This document shows positions 53,981 through 62,838 of a stretch of 64,000 bases of DNA, piece after piece (within the stretch, counting starts at the first letter, position 1; every line of letters starts with the position of its first letter). The stretch is from contig NZ_PYWB01000012.1 of the NCBI RefSeq assembly GCF_003056345.1, positions 1 to 64,000 of the forward strand. Reading direction: 5' to 3'. The notes below the pieces were generated by a model. It did no database searches. It was not told the DNA's origin and was given only the letters and a program-made list of their open reading frames with translations. Origin of the DNA: Devosia submarina. GTDB taxonomy: Bacteria > Pseudomonadota > Alphaproteobacteria > Rhizobiales > Devosiaceae. The position numbers and the translations under genes are program-made.

Positions 53981-55486
53981 TTATTTGAAGCTGATTTCGC
54001 TCAGCTGAAGCTGCTGGTTGGTGGCAATGGTGGGCGTGAAGTCGAGGCGTTCGCTGACGCGGCTGAGGCCAACCATGTGGAACAGCAGAACGTCGGCGAC
54101 AATCTCGTCGTGAACGTAGGCGAACACTTCCGACCAGAGGGCCGCACGTTCGTCACCAGTGGCAGCAGAGGCGCGGGCGATCAGATCGTCAACCTTTGGG
54201 TCGTTGACGCCGGACTGGGTGCCTTCGCTGGCATATTTGAAGAACATGGAGAAGGCCGGGTCGCCGCGGGAATTGTCGTGCTGGGCCAGGACGAGGCGGG
54301 TGCCTTCGCTTTCCGGATAAGGCTTGGAATAGTACTGCTCGTGCTCGGCCACTTCCACCATGCGCAGGGTGGCATTGAAGCCCACATCGGTCAGCATCTG
54401 CGTGATCGCTTCGGCCACTTCCGTCACATTGGGGAAGTTTTCGGTGCGGGCAATGATCTCGATCGGCAGGCTCGTGTCGACGCCATCAGCCTGGGCTTCG
54501 GCAAGGAGTTCACGAGCACGGTCGGGATCATAGGCGTGCGGGGTGAGGTCGGCGTTCCAGCCCAGCGTCGTCGGCGGGACCATGGCGACCGCCAGTTCGG
54601 TTCCTTCGGGCAGAACGGTGCCGATAAAGGCTTCGCGCTCGATGGCGGCATTCAGCGCCTGGCGAACGCGGATGTCGTCGGTCGGTGCGTCCTGGCTGTC
54701 GATCCGCAGATAAACCGTTTCCGAATTGAGATAGGAGAAATCGGTCGCCTTGTTGTCTGCAACTTCCTGGGTGATCTGCGGGGCAATGTCGGCTTCGCCT
54801 GCAGCAACCATGCCGGCGCGAACGGCGGGCTCGGAGCGGAACAAATAGGTGGCCTTGCTCACCTCGGGCTGCTCGCCCCAGTAATCATCGCGGCGGGTCA
54901 GGACGATCTGCTGGCCGGCGGTCCATTCGGTCATGGAATAGGGCCCTGTGCCGATCGGGTCACGCACAAATTCCATCGGTGTTTCGGATGGCACGATGGT
55001 GACGAGGCTCATCAGGAGCGGCAGGATGGGCTGGGCCGGCTCGGCCTTGACGTCGATGGTGAAGCCATCGACCACGTTGATGGTCAGCGCGGTGTCGGCG
55101 AAGTAGCGCTTGCTTTCGCAGGTGATCTGATCGGAGAAGACGCGGTCAAACGAGTGCTTGACGTCGTTGGCGTCGAAATCGCTGCCATCGGAGAACTTGA
55201 CGCCCTCGCGCAGCTTGAACTGCCAGGTGCCGTCGCCCTTGTCTTCCCAGCTGGTGGCCAGGCGTGGCTTGAGGCCTTCATCGCCGCGTACATCAAGCTC
55301 GGTCAGCGTTTCGCTGATGTTCTGCAAAACCACGCGGCCAATATTGGAGCGGGTGGCCATGCAGGGGTCGACCAGGTCGAGCTCTTCGCTCAACACCACG
55401 GTGATGTCAGTGTTTTCCTGCGCCAAGGCAGGGGCAATTGTTGTGGACGCCAACAAGGCGCCGACCAGAATCGGCTTTAGGATCAA
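53981..55486 (-). CDS. ABC transporter substrate-binding protein, family 5 (peptide type)
   Basis: A 501-residue periplasmic protein. The signal peptide ends ALAQ at about residue 24. Mature features are NIGRVVLQNISETLTELD, LREGVKFSDGSDFDANDVKHSFDRV, GTGPYSMTEW and VRQALNAAIEREAF. The start is a TTG at 55486 with GGGAGG 7 nt upstream, giving MILKPILVGALLAS; the frame is open further upstream but without a site. The ligand is presumably the acidic sugar handled by the kinase and the divergent enzymes, not a peptide; that is inference from context. Confidence 0.85.
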   Translation of the reverse strand: MILKPILVGALLASTTIAPALAQENTDITVVLSEELDLVDPCMATRSNIGRVVLQNISETLTELDVRGDEGLKPRLATSWEDKGDGTWQFKLREGVKFSDGSDFDANDVKHSFDRVFSDQITCESKRYFADTALTINVVDGFTIDVKAEPAQPILPLLMSLVTIVPSETPMEFVRDPIGTGPYSMTEWTAGQQIVLTRRDDYWGEQPEVSKATYLFRSEPAVRAGMVAAGEADIAPQITQEVADNKATDFSYLNSETVYLRIDSQDAPTDDIRVRQALNAAIEREAFIGTVLPEGTELAVAMVPPTTLGWNADLTPHAYDPDRARELLAEAQADGVDTSLPIEIIARTENFPNVTEVAEAITQMLTDVGFNATLRMVEVAEHEQYYSKPYPESEGTRLVLAQHDNSRGDPAFSMFFKYASEGTQSGVNDPKVDDLIARASAATGDERAALWSEVFAYVHDEIVADVLLFHMVGLSRVSERLDFTPTIATNQQLQLSEISFK

Positions 55487-55592
55487 GGGTAACCTCCCAT
55501 TGCAGCTGTGCGGCGGCAGGAGCGGCGCTGCGTTGCGCTCATGCAATTCTCCTCCGGGAGCGCGCGCCGAGGCGGCTTTCCCGTGCCAAGGC

Positions 55593-55621
55593 ACTATTCT
55601 TAAACGGCAGATTGTTGTCAA
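55593..55621 (-). promoter_or_regulatory. sigma-70-type promoter of the transporter/kinase arm
   Basis: On the minus strand TTGACA (55621-55616) is followed after exactly 17 bp by AATAGT (55598-55593). It lies about 107 bp upstream of the TTG start of the binding-protein gene. Confidence 0.6.
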
Positions 55622-55641
55622 ACAAAAAAGCGGATAACCGG

Positions 55642-55657
55642 ACAACTTGAAAGTTGT
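55642..55657. promoter_or_regulatory. palindromic operator between the two arms
   Basis: A perfect 16-bp palindrome with 7-bp arms ACAACTT and AAGTTGT around GA. It is just upstream of the minus-strand promoter and about 80 bp upstream of the plus-strand TTGACA. Another AAGTTG half lies at about 55710. The FadR-type regulator at 48718 is the likely binder. Confidence 0.6.
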
Positions 55658-55736
55658 ATCCTGCTAACTAACTGCTACTTTTGTGTTTTCAGTGGTTTAT
55701 TGCGATTGTAAGTTGGCAAAAATCGAATTCACTAGC

Positions 55737-55763
55737 TTGACAACAGCCGGTTCGATGTAAAGT
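55737..55763 (+). promoter_or_regulatory. possible promoter of the enzyme arm
   Basis: TTGACA (55737-55742) is followed after 15 bp by TAAAGT (55758-55763), 28 bp before the start codon at 55791. Spacing is shorter than the optimal 17 bp, so the call is tentative. The leader then carries GGAGGG 7-12 nt before the start. Confidence 0.4.
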
Positions 55764-55790
55764 TTGCAGCAGCGAATTGGAGGGTTGGGC

Positions 55791-56963
55791 ATGTCGCCAG
55801 ATGAAATCGCAGCTCGGATGAACGGTGTTCTTGCCGATGTGCAGGACGGGTGCCTGGAGGCTTTCCTGCCCTCTCCGATGGTGCAGAACCACGCCGCCTT
55901 TATCGAGCGGCTCGATGATGGCACGCTCGCATGCCTCTGGTTTGGCGGCACGCTTGAGGGCAAGTCCGATATCTCGATCTATGGCTCGACCCTTGCTCCC
56001 GGCGCGGAGCATTGGAGCGACGCCATCCAGCTCAGCAACGACCAGGATCGGTCCGAGCAGAACCCCGTGCTGTGGCGCAATGGGCAAGGGCAGTGGCAGC
56101 TGTTTCATACCGCGCAGCCGGCGGGCAATCAGGACGAGTGCCTGCTGCGCGCGCGGCCGGTGGAAATTGCCGGCGCCAAGCTTTTAGGCGGCGCACCGCG
56201 CGTCCTTGACCTGCCGCTTGGCAGCTTTATCCGCGGGCGCTTTGTGCGGCGCAAGGATGGCGCGTGGATGATGCCGGTGTTCCGCTGCATTTCACGCCCG
56301 GGCCAGCGCTGGAACGGCAGCCATGATACGGCCGCCGTGGCCATCAGCCACGACGAAGGGCAAAGCTGGTCCATGAACGAAGTGCCCGGCTCGATCGGGT
56401 CGGTGCACATGACCATTGTGCCGCTTGATGGCGAGCACATGGTGGCCTTTTACCGGCGGCGCCAGTCCGATTTCGTCCATCGCTCGGAAAGCCTTGACGG
56501 TGGCCTGACTTGGTCCGCGCCTGCGCCGACCGATGTGCCCAACAATAATTCGTCCATCAACGTTGTCCGGCTGCGTGACGGGCGCCTGGCCATGCTGTGC
56601 AATCCGGTTTCGGCTGCACTTTCGGCCGATCGCCGCGCATCGCTTTATGACGAGATCGAAGCGGGCGATGATCGTCCTGATGCGACCGGTGGATGCTCGC
56701 CCATCTGGGGCGTGCCGCGTGCGCCGCTGACGCTTTGCGTTTCGGAAGATGGCGGCAAGACCTGGCCATTGCGCCGCATTGTCGAGGAGAGCCCCGGAAC
56801 GTGCCTCTCGAACAACTCGGTGGACGGGCGTAACAAGGAGCTGTCCTACCCCTACCTGCTGGAAGGGGACGCGGGCGAGCTGCACCTTGCCTACACCTTC
56901 TATCGGCGCGCCATCAAATATGTCCGTCTCCCCGCGGGATGGATCGACGGAGAACATGCGTGA
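55791..56963 (+). CDS. sialidase-fold (BNR/Asp-box, BNR_2) glycoside hydrolase-like protein
   Basis: A 390-residue beta-propeller with three clear Asp boxes, SHDEGQSW (186-193), SLDGGLTW (234-241) and SEDGGKTW (318-325), spaced as in six-bladed sialidase-like propellers. The C-terminal [20 protein letters not shown] followed by [11 protein letters not shown] is typical of the BNR_2 group. There is no signal peptide, so it acts in the cytoplasm on something already imported. I do not see the FRIP motif of classical sialidases, so sialidase activity is not assumed. A glycosidase or lyase for an acidic sugar is possible. The ATG at 55791 follows GGAGGG. It overlaps pdxA2 by 4 nt. Confidence 0.8.
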   Translation: MSPDEIAARMNGVLADVQDGCLEAFLPSPMVQNHAAFIERLDDGTLACLWFGGTLEGKSDISIYGSTLAPGAEHWSDAIQLSNDQDRSEQNPVLWRNGQGQWQLFHTAQPAGNQDECLLRARPVEIAGAKLLGGAPRVLDLPLGSFIRGRFVRRKDGAWMMPVFRCISRPGQRWNGSHDTAAVAISHDEGQSWSMNEVPGSIGSVHMTIVPLDGEHMVAFYRRRQSDFVHRSESLDGGLTWSAPAPTDVPNNNSSINVVRLRDGRLAMLCNPVSAALSADRRASLYDEIEAGDDRPDATGGCSPIWGVPRAPLTLCVSEDGGKTWPLRRIVEESPGTCLSNNSVDGRNKELSYPYLLEGDAGELHLAYTFYRRAIKYVRLPAGWIDGEHA

Positions 56964-57910
56964 GCGACATCATCGGAATAACCATGGGCGACCCGGCTGG
57001 CGTCGGCCCCGAGATCGCGGTCAAGGCCCTGGCGGAAATGGGGGCGGACGAGCGTGCCCGCACCCGCATCTATGGCAATCGCGAAACGCTGGAAAAAGCG
57101 CGTGAGGCGGTTGGCGCCACACTTGAGCTAGATGGCCTTGTGGTCGACCTCCATATTGAAGGGGGGCCGCTGCCCTGGGGCAGGCTTGATCCGCGTGGTG
57201 GCGATGCGGCTTTCCGCTTTATCGAGAAGGCTGTGCGAGACGCCGAGGCGGGACAGATCGGTTGCATTGTGACCGCGCCGATCAACAAGGAAGCACTCAA
57301 CCTTGCGGGGCACCATTATGATGGGCACACCGGGATGCTGGCCCATCTGACGGGGCAGAAATCGGCGTTCATGCTGCTTGGGTCCGAGCGGCTCAAGGTG
57401 ATCCATGTGTCGACCCATGTTTCGCTCAAGACAGCGATCGATCGCGCAACGCCCGAGCGCATCCTTGCCACTATTCGCGCCGGGAACGAGCACCTCAAGC
57501 GCATCGGCTATGACAAGCCGCGCATTGCTGTTGCGGGCATCAATCCCCATTGCGGGGAAAGCGGGCTTTTTGGCAGCGAGGACGACGAGCAGGTCGTGCC
57601 GGCCGTCGCCATGGCTAAGGCGGAAGGAATCGACGTGGTCGGGCCCATCTCGGCCGACACGGTTTATCACCGCGCTTATACCGGGGCTTTTGACCTGGTG
57701 GTCGCGCAATACCACGACCAGGGACATATCCCGATCAAGCTCGTTGCCTTTGACACCGCCGTCAACGTTTCGCTGGGGCTGCCCATCGACCGCACCTCGG
57801 TGGATCATGGCACCGCATTCGACATTGCCGGCACTGGCAAGGCCAACCACGTCAACATGAAGTCCGCGATCGCCTATGCGCGCCGGCTCGTTTCGGGGAA
57901 GAAGTCATGA
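56960..57910 (+). CDS. PdxA2-type 4-phospho-threonate/erythronate dehydrogenase family
   Basis: A 316-residue PdxA-fold enzyme. [10 protein letters not shown] (9-18) and [21 protein letters not shown] (106-126) are family hallmarks. Metal ligands are likely His153 in STHVSLK, the His in INPHCGESG and the His in [10 protein letters not shown]. Biosynthetic PdxA works in vitamin B6 synthesis, but the location beside a DUF1537 kinase system points to the catabolic PdxA2 group. That group oxidises and decarboxylates 4-phospho four-carbon acids to DHAP. The GTG at 56960 overlaps the upstream stop (GTGA) and its end overlaps the aldolase by 4 nt. Confidence 0.85.
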   Translation: MSDIIGITMGDPAGVGPEIAVKALAEMGADERARTRIYGNRETLEKAREAVGATLELDGLVVDLHIEGGPLPWGRLDPRGGDAAFRFIEKAVRDAEAGQIGCIVTAPINKEALNLAGHHYDGHTGMLAHLTGQKSAFMLLGSERLKVIHVSTHVSLKTAIDRATPERILATIRAGNEHLKRIGYDKPRIAVAGINPHCGESGLFGSEDDEQVVPAVAMAKAEGIDVVGPISADTVYHRAYTGAFDLVVAQYHDQGHIPIKLVAFDTAVNVSLGLPIDRTSVDHGTAFDIAGTGKANHVNMKSAIAYARRLVSGKKS

Positions 57911-58836
57911 ATCCTGCAACTCAGCTCCCCATCCATGGTGTGTTCTGCGCCTCCGCGACACCCGTGACGGAAAATGGTGCGCCAGATCACGCCGCCTTTG
58001 CCACCCATTGCAAGGCGTTGATCGAAGAGGGCTGCGACGGTGTTGCCCTGCTGGGCACAACAGGCGAGGCCAATTCGTTCAGCCTCGGGCAGCGCCAGGA
58101 GTTGCTCGAGTCCGTGATCGCGGCAGGCCTTGATCCGAAGCGCCTCCTGCCCGGCACGTCGCAGACCAATGTGCAAGACAGCGTTACCCTGGTGAAGCAT
58201 GCCGTCCAAGCCGGTGTAAAAGCCTGCGTGGTGTTGCCGCCGTTCTACTACAAGGGCGTGAGCGACAAGGGGCTGTTCCGCTTTTATGCCGAACTCATCG
58301 AGGGTGTCGGCAGCAATGATCTGCGCATCATTCTCTACCATATCCCACCCATTGCCCAGATCGGGATCTCGATCGAACTGACGGCGCGGCTGCGCGAGGC
58401 GTTTCCGGGGGTGATCGTTGGGGTGAAGGATAGCTCGGGCAAGCTCGAGAGCATGCAGGCTTATGCCCAGGCGTTCGAGAATTTCTCGGTGCTCGCCGGT
58501 GCCGATCCACTCATGTTGCCCCTGCTGCGTTCGGGCGGTGCGGGCTGCATTACCTCGAGTTCGAATTTGATCGGCCAGCATTTGCGCGTCGTGTTCGACA
58601 ATTGGTTTGATCCCGCACAAAGCGAAAAGGTCGAAGCCGCCCAGGAGCGGGTCAATGCCTGGCGTGACCTCTCCAATGCCTATGTGCAGCTGCCGACCGT
58701 CAAGGCCATGCTGGCGCGGCGCCGCAATCATGCCGGATGGACGCGCGTGCGTCCGCCGCTGGTGGAACTCAATGCCGACGAGATCGCCACGGTCTGGGGC
58801 AAGATGGAAGCGCTGGAGGCCGCGGAGAATGCCTGA
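57907..58836 (+). CDS. DapA/NanA-family aldolase or dehydratase
   Basis: A 309-residue TIM-barrel enzyme with GTTGE (50-54), Tyr144 in LYHIPP and Schiff-base Lys174 in GVKDSSGK. The TSQTN stretch (84-88) and PPFYYKG (111-117) are typical of the catabolic members acting on 2-keto-3-deoxy sugar acids. Biosynthetic dihydrodipicolinate synthase is unlikely in this operon. It would cleave or dehydrate the substrate to pyruvate plus an aldehyde, or to a semialdehyde. The next gene, an alcohol dehydrogenase, could reduce that aldehyde. Confidence 0.85.
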   Translation: MNPATQLPIHGVFCASATPVTENGAPDHAAFATHCKALIEEGCDGVALLGTTGEANSFSLGQRQELLESVIAAGLDPKRLLPGTSQTNVQDSVTLVKHAVQAGVKACVVLPPFYYKGVSDKGLFRFYAELIEGVGSNDLRIILYHIPPIAQIGISIELTARLREAFPGVIVGVKDSSGKLESMQAYAQAFENFSVLAGADPLMLPLLRSGGAGCITSSSNLIGQHLRVVFDNWFDPAQSEKVEAAQERVNAWRDLSNAYVQLPTVKAMLARRRNHAGWTRVRPPLVELNADEIATVWGKMEALEAAENA

Positions 58837-59965
58837 CGCCATCCTTTCCATGGCGCGTGGCATTACCCTGCTGCAACCCGCACGTCTTGAAATCGGCGCA
58901 GGCGCCGCCGCAAAGCTGGGTGAATGGGCCGCCGCCTACGCCCGCGTCTTTGTTGTCGCCATGGGCCCGACAGTCGGCTTTGTCGATCGGCTTGGGCTTG
59001 GGGGCGATATCGAGACCTATGTCGACATTCCGCCAGAGCCTGACCTGCCGGCGGTCAATGCCGTCCTGGAGGCAGCGCGCCGCTTCAAGCCGGACCTCGT
59101 CGTAGGCCTGGGGGGCGGCTCGGTAATGGATGTTGCCAAGCTCGTTGCTGTTTTGTGGAATAGCGAGCAGTCGGTGCCGGACGTGGTTGGCGCAGGCAAA
59201 ATTGCCGGCCGCCGGACGGCCCTCGCGCAGGTGCCAACAACCTCCGGTACGGGTTCGGAAGCCGGTATCCGCTCGCTTGTGACCAATCCCGACACCCTGG
59301 CCAAGATGGCGATCGAGAGCGCCCATATGCTCGCCGATATCGCCGTGCTTGACCCCGAGCTCACCTATTCGGTGCCTTCAGCCGTGACAGCTGCCACGGG
59401 CATCGATGCGTTGGCCCATTGCGTGGAGGCCTTTACCAACATCAAGGCGCATCCCCTGATTGATGGCTATGCGCGCATGGGCATTGACCTGGTGGGGCGC
59501 TATTTGCAACGCGCGGTCGCCGACGGTGCGGATACCGAAGCCCGGGCTGGCATGATGCTCGCCTCCTATTATGGCGGCATTTGCCTGGGGCCAGTGAACA
59601 CTGCGGGTGGTCATGCGCTGGCTTATCCGCTCGGCACTCGCCTCAAGCTCCCCCATGGCCTGGCCAATGCAATCATTTTCCCCCATGTGCTGGCGTTCAA
59701 CGCGCCGGAGCGGCCGGAAAAAACTGCCATTGTTTCACAGGCTCTTGGTCTGGGAGAAGCCATGGACCAGCAGCAGGTGCTGGAGGGTGCCTGGGGATGG
59801 TGCCGCTCGCTTGGCGTGGATATGAGCCTTGCCAGCCATGGCGCCAAGGCAGATGATCTTCCCCTGTGGGCCGAGGAAGCATTTGCGATCAAACGGCTTA
59901 TCGACAACAATCCGCGCGCCCTTAGGCTTGCCGATATCCAGGCCATTTATAGCAAGGCGCTTTAG
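58829..59965 (+). CDS. iron-containing alcohol dehydrogenase
   Basis: A 378-residue group III dehydrogenase with the NAD-binding VGLGGGSVMDVAK motif (about 92-104), AQVPTTSGTGSEAG and metal-site segments GIDALAHCVEAF, NTAGGHALAYPLG and LPHGLANA. I chose the ATG at 58829, which overlaps the aldolase gene by 8 nt. In context it probably reduces the aldehyde, or oxidises the alcohol, produced around the aldolase step, as with maleylacetate reductase-like relatives that process pathway intermediates. The exact substrate is unknown. Confidence 0.87.
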   Translation: MPDAILSMARGITLLQPARLEIGAGAAAKLGEWAAAYARVFVVAMGPTVGFVDRLGLGGDIETYVDIPPEPDLPAVNAVLEAARRFKPDLVVGLGGGSVMDVAKLVAVLWNSEQSVPDVVGAGKIAGRRTALAQVPTTSGTGSEAGIRSLVTNPDTLAKMAIESAHMLADIAVLDPELTYSVPSAVTAATGIDALAHCVEAFTNIKAHPLIDGYARMGIDLVGRYLQRAVADGADTEARAGMMLASYYGGICLGPVNTAGGHALAYPLGTRLKLPHGLANAIIFPHVLAFNAPERPEKTAIVSQALGLGEAMDQQQVLEGAWGWCRSLGVDMSLASHGAKADDLPLWAEEAFAIKRLIDNNPRALRLADIQAIYSKAL

Positions 59966-59983
59966 TCGCGAACCGGAACAGCC

Positions 59984-60727
59984 ATGACCCATCCACTGAC
60001 CGACCTGCTGCTGACCCATCGTCAAAGCGGCACCCTGATCTCGAGCCTTCCCGACTATGTCGTGCCCCGTGATGCGGCGGAAGCCTATCGCGTGCAGACG
60101 GAATCGGTGAAGGCTTTGGGGCCGGTCGGCGCTTGGAAGGTGCAGCCAATTCCGCAATCGGGCGAGCCCTTTGCCTCGCCGATCCTGGCCAACACGGTTT
60201 TTCCCGATGGCGCGGCTTTGAAGTCAGCTGACTTTCCCGGTCTTGCAATCGAGGTGGAAGTTGCGGTCACCATCGGCCACGATCTTCCGGCGCGCGAGAG
60301 CGGCTATGCCGCCGGAGACATGCGGGAGGTTATCGCCTCGCTGCATGTGGGGCTCGAAATCCTTGCTTCGCGCTTCCCCGATCGTACCAAAAATCCGCAG
60401 CTTGTTGGCATAGCGGATTTGCAGAACAGCGGTGGCGTGGTGCTGGGACCTGCCATTGCAGCAGAAGAACTCCCCGAGTTTGCGCAGCAGCAGATGTCCC
60501 TGCAGTTCGATGGCGCGGAGGTTCAATCCACAACGAGCGGCGCTGCGACCGACAATATGCTGGCAGCGCTGGCATGGCTGGCCAATCATGCGGCGGCACG
60601 TGGATTGCCGCTGAAAAAGGGTGACGTGGTGATCACCGGCTCGCGGCTGGGGCCGATCTCGTTTGCCGGCGAGCAGGTTTTTGCAGCAGCCGAAGGGCTC
60701 GGGACTGTTTCCTGCACGTTTGGATGA
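59984..60727 (+). CDS. fumarylacetoacetate hydrolase-family protein, 2-keto-4-pentenoate hydratase-like
   Basis: A 247-residue protein similar to 2-oxopent-4-enoate hydratases and 4-oxalocrotonate decarboxylases. Segments are AYRVQTESVKALGPVGAWKV, IEVEVAVTIGHDLP with acidic metal ligands, GLEILASRFPD, LQNSGGVVLGPAI and PLKKGDVVITGSRLGPISF. It is the intact homolog of the pseudogene at 3440-4182. As last gene of the enzyme arm, 18 bp after the dehydrogenase, it would act on a 2-keto acid: hydration, dehydration or C-C cleavage. Confidence 0.85.
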   Translation: MTHPLTDLLLTHRQSGTLISSLPDYVVPRDAAEAYRVQTESVKALGPVGAWKVQPIPQSGEPFASPILANTVFPDGAALKSADFPGLAIEVEVAVTIGHDLPARESGYAAGDMREVIASLHVGLEILASRFPDRTKNPQLVGIADLQNSGGVVLGPAIAAEELPEFAQQQMSLQFDGAEVQSTTSGAATDNMLAALAWLANHAAARGLPLKKGDVVITGSRLGPISFAGEQVFAAAEGLGTVSCTFG

Positions 60728-61046
60728 TCTACCTGCGCGAGCAGCAATGCCGCGCGCATTGCTGACTGCTGCACGACACCAATAATTCGCTCTTACGCTT
60801 GTTGCACAAGCGCATCCGCTTGTCGGGTTCTTTTCCTCTCTTCCATATCCCTTTTCAGTTCTCCCCGACGACCGTTTTTTGGCGCCGATAAGCAATGTGC
60901 CCGAAAACACGGGCAAAGGCACAGTGGGGAGGCGCGGCCAGGTATAACTGTCTGGTTACTTAGTAGTTGACTTCTCCTGCCGTCAGGTCGCAGTCTAGCC
61001 GCGTCGGGCCACGGAAACATCCGGGTTGGCACATGAGGAGGAAGCA
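60728..61046. other. intergenic region between the acid-sugar unit and the TctCBA operon
   Basis: No gene is seen. A hairpin with 9-bp arms CAGCAATGC (60742-60750) and GCATTGCTG (60756-60764) lies 14 bp after the stop and may end the enzyme operon, although it lacks a T-run. The rest should hold the TctC promoter, which I cannot place, and GAGGAGGA before 61047. Confidence 0.5.
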
Positions 61047-62084
61047 ATGAAGAGTGCGCTTTTCTTTGTTCTGGCTGGCGGCGCATCGGCGCTCCTGCTG
61101 GGCAGTTCTTTGGCAGTTGCGCAGGAGTGGAAGCCTGACCGGCCGATCAATCTGATCGTGCCCTGGGGCGCAGGCGGCTCCACCGATCAGGTGACACGCG
61201 TTACCGCGCCAATCCTGGCAGAGGCGCTGGGCGTGGACGTAGTGGTGGTCAACCAGCCAGGGGCTTCCGGCGCGATCGGGACGCAGGAAGTGCTCAACGC
61301 ACCCCGTGATGGCTATACCTGGACGGCCAATGCCATTGCCAACAACGCGACCTATTCGGTGACGGGCTTGTTGGAAAATACCGACATAGACGATTGGCAC
61401 ATCTATCTTTCGGTGGCCAATGTGCCGGTGGTGAGCGTGCCGGCGGACAGTGAATTCACCGAGTTCGGCCAGCTTTTGGACGCCTTGAAGACGCGGGGGC
61501 AGGAAATTACCGTCGCGACGGCTGGGATTACCTCGTCCGGCGGAACGGCCATTGCGGCCCTGTCGGATGCGGCTGGCGGGTTCAACTACAACATGATCAC
61601 CTATGACGGGGGCGGGCCGGCCGCGATCGCCACGGCATCCGGGGAAGCCATGGTGACAACCCAGCTGGCGGTGGAACAGACCGAATTGATCCGCGGCGGA
61701 CGGCTACGCGCGCTTGCCGTTCTTTCCGACGAGCCGCTGGTGCTTGATGGGGTCGACCCCATTCCTGCTATCACGGACTGGATCCCCGACATGGAACTGG
61801 CGCCCGATTATTTCGGCATCTTTATCCCCGCCGATGCGCCACCCGAAGTGCTTGCGACGGTGGACAAGATATGGGCCGAAAAGGTTGCAACATCGCCTGA
61901 GCTGCGGACCTATGCCGAAACGTTCGGCGCGGTTTTTGCGCCCTCCTACGGCGCCGAGGCCCGTGCGCTGGCCATGCCGGTGGTGATCCTTGAGGCCTGC
62001 TCATCGGTTGAGCGCGGCGAAGCGGTCAATGATCCATCCACCATCGGGATCGACTGCGAGACGCGCACGGAAGTGCAGCAGTAG
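61047..62084 (+). CDS. tripartite tricarboxylate transporter substrate-binding protein (TctC family)
   Basis: A 345-residue periplasmic protein. The signal peptide ends AVAQ at about residue 26. Mature features are RPINLIVPWGAGGSTDQVTR, VVVNQPGASGAIGTQEV and FNYNMITYDGGGPAAIATASG, the TctC/Bug family hallmarks. I chose the ATG at 61047, just after GAGGAGGAAG; a start seven codons earlier would include the ribosome-binding site. It binds an organic acid for the TctAB membrane pair; the ligand is not known. Confidence 0.9.
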   Translation: MKSALFFVLAGGASALLLGSSLAVAQEWKPDRPINLIVPWGAGGSTDQVTRVTAPILAEALGVDVVVVNQPGASGAIGTQEVLNAPRDGYTWTANAIANNATYSVTGLLENTDIDDWHIYLSVANVPVVSVPADSEFTEFGQLLDALKTRGQEITVATAGITSSGGTAIAALSDAAGGFNYNMITYDGGGPAAIATASGEAMVTTQLAVEQTELIRGGRLRALAVLSDEPLVLDGVDPIPAITDWIPDMELAPDYFGIFIPADAPPEVLATVDKIWAEKVATSPELRTYAETFGAVFAPSYGAEARALAMPVVILEACSSVERGEAVNDPSTIGIDCETRTEVQQ

Positions 62085-62208
62085 TTTTGCTCAAGGCAAG
62101 CCGGGGCAGGGCTCTGCCCCGGTTCTTTCCACCTGCAATCAAGTCCACCTGGGCGCGCCTTCGTGGGCGTGTCGTGTGGTGGTGCGAGGCTCCATAAGGA
62201 GAGCGGCT

Positions 62209-62811
62209 ATTTCGACTTTTGATGGCGGACCGCAGGGATCGGGAGCGGTCAAGGCAACGATTTCACGCGATGATGAGCTGAGGCGCAGTTCGGCTGCGGA
62301 AAGCCTTGAAGCTGCTATTCGCGCGCGGGCCGATGTGCTGATGGCGCTGGTGCTTGTGGCGCTGGGCGTTACCATCTTTTACTTTTCCTGGACCATGCCG
62401 CGCCTTGAGAACCGGCACGTGCATCCGGCAACCATTCCCGGGCTTGTTCCCATCCTGCTGTCCGCGGCGCTAACCCTTTGCGGCCTGCTTTTGCTGTGGC
62501 GTTCAACGCGCATCGCCGCGCCTGGAGGCTGGAGCGGATTGGGGGCCTTGTTGGGGACACGGGCGGCCTTGCGGGTCGGGGTGATCCTGGCTCTGGCGTT
62601 TCTGCACACGCTGGTGCTGGTCGGCTGGCTGCCGTTCTGGGCGGCCGCCATGGCGTTCATCTTTGCGTTTATCGTCCTTTTCGAAACATGGCTGGCCGAG
62701 GAGCCGCCCAATTTCCTGTCGACGATTGCCTGGGCTTTAGGCATTGCGGTGGTTGGCGGGGGCGGAATTTCCTTTGTTTTTGAGCGCATCTTTTTGGTGC
62801 GTTTGCCATGA
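62209..62811 (+). CDS. tripartite tricarboxylate transporter small membrane subunit (TctB family)
   Basis: A TctB protein of about 200 residues with four membrane segments, starting with VLMALVLVALGVTIFYFSW and including FWAAAMAFIFAFIVLF. The start is unclear. No ATG in frame lies near a ribosome-binding site. AAGGAG (62196-62201) is followed 7 nt later by ATT at 62209, an unusual start codon. GTGs at 62176-62184 lack a site, and the ATG at 62341 would remove the first helix. A sequence error here is possible. It couples TctC and TctA. Confidence 0.75.
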   Translation: MSTFDGGPQGSGAVKATISRDDELRRSSAAESLEAAIRARADVLMALVLVALGVTIFYFSWTMPRLENRHVHPATIPGLVPILLSAALTLCGLLLLWRSTRIAAPGGWSGLGALLGTRAALRVGVILALAFLHTLVLVGWLPFWAAAMAFIFAFIVLFETWLAEEPPNFLSTIAWALGIAVVGGGGISFVFERIFLVRLP

Positions 62812-62838
62812 GACCGGTGAGGCGCAAGGAAATTGCCC

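Noticed and set aside
54077-55480. 467-codon plus-strand frame opposite the peptide-type binding protein
   Set aside because: The minus strand encodes a recognisable family 5 binding protein with signal peptide; the plus frame has Gly/His-rich non-protein-like composition.
55791-56963. Calling the Asp-box protein a secreted exo-sialidase
   Set aside because: There is no signal peptide and I see no FRIP motif or arginine triad that I can place with confidence, so only the fold is claimed.
56960-57910. Calling this gene vitamin B6 biosynthetic pdxA
   Set aside because: It is in a catabolic operon with an acid-sugar kinase in the divergent arm and no B6 genes nearby; the PdxA2 group fits better.
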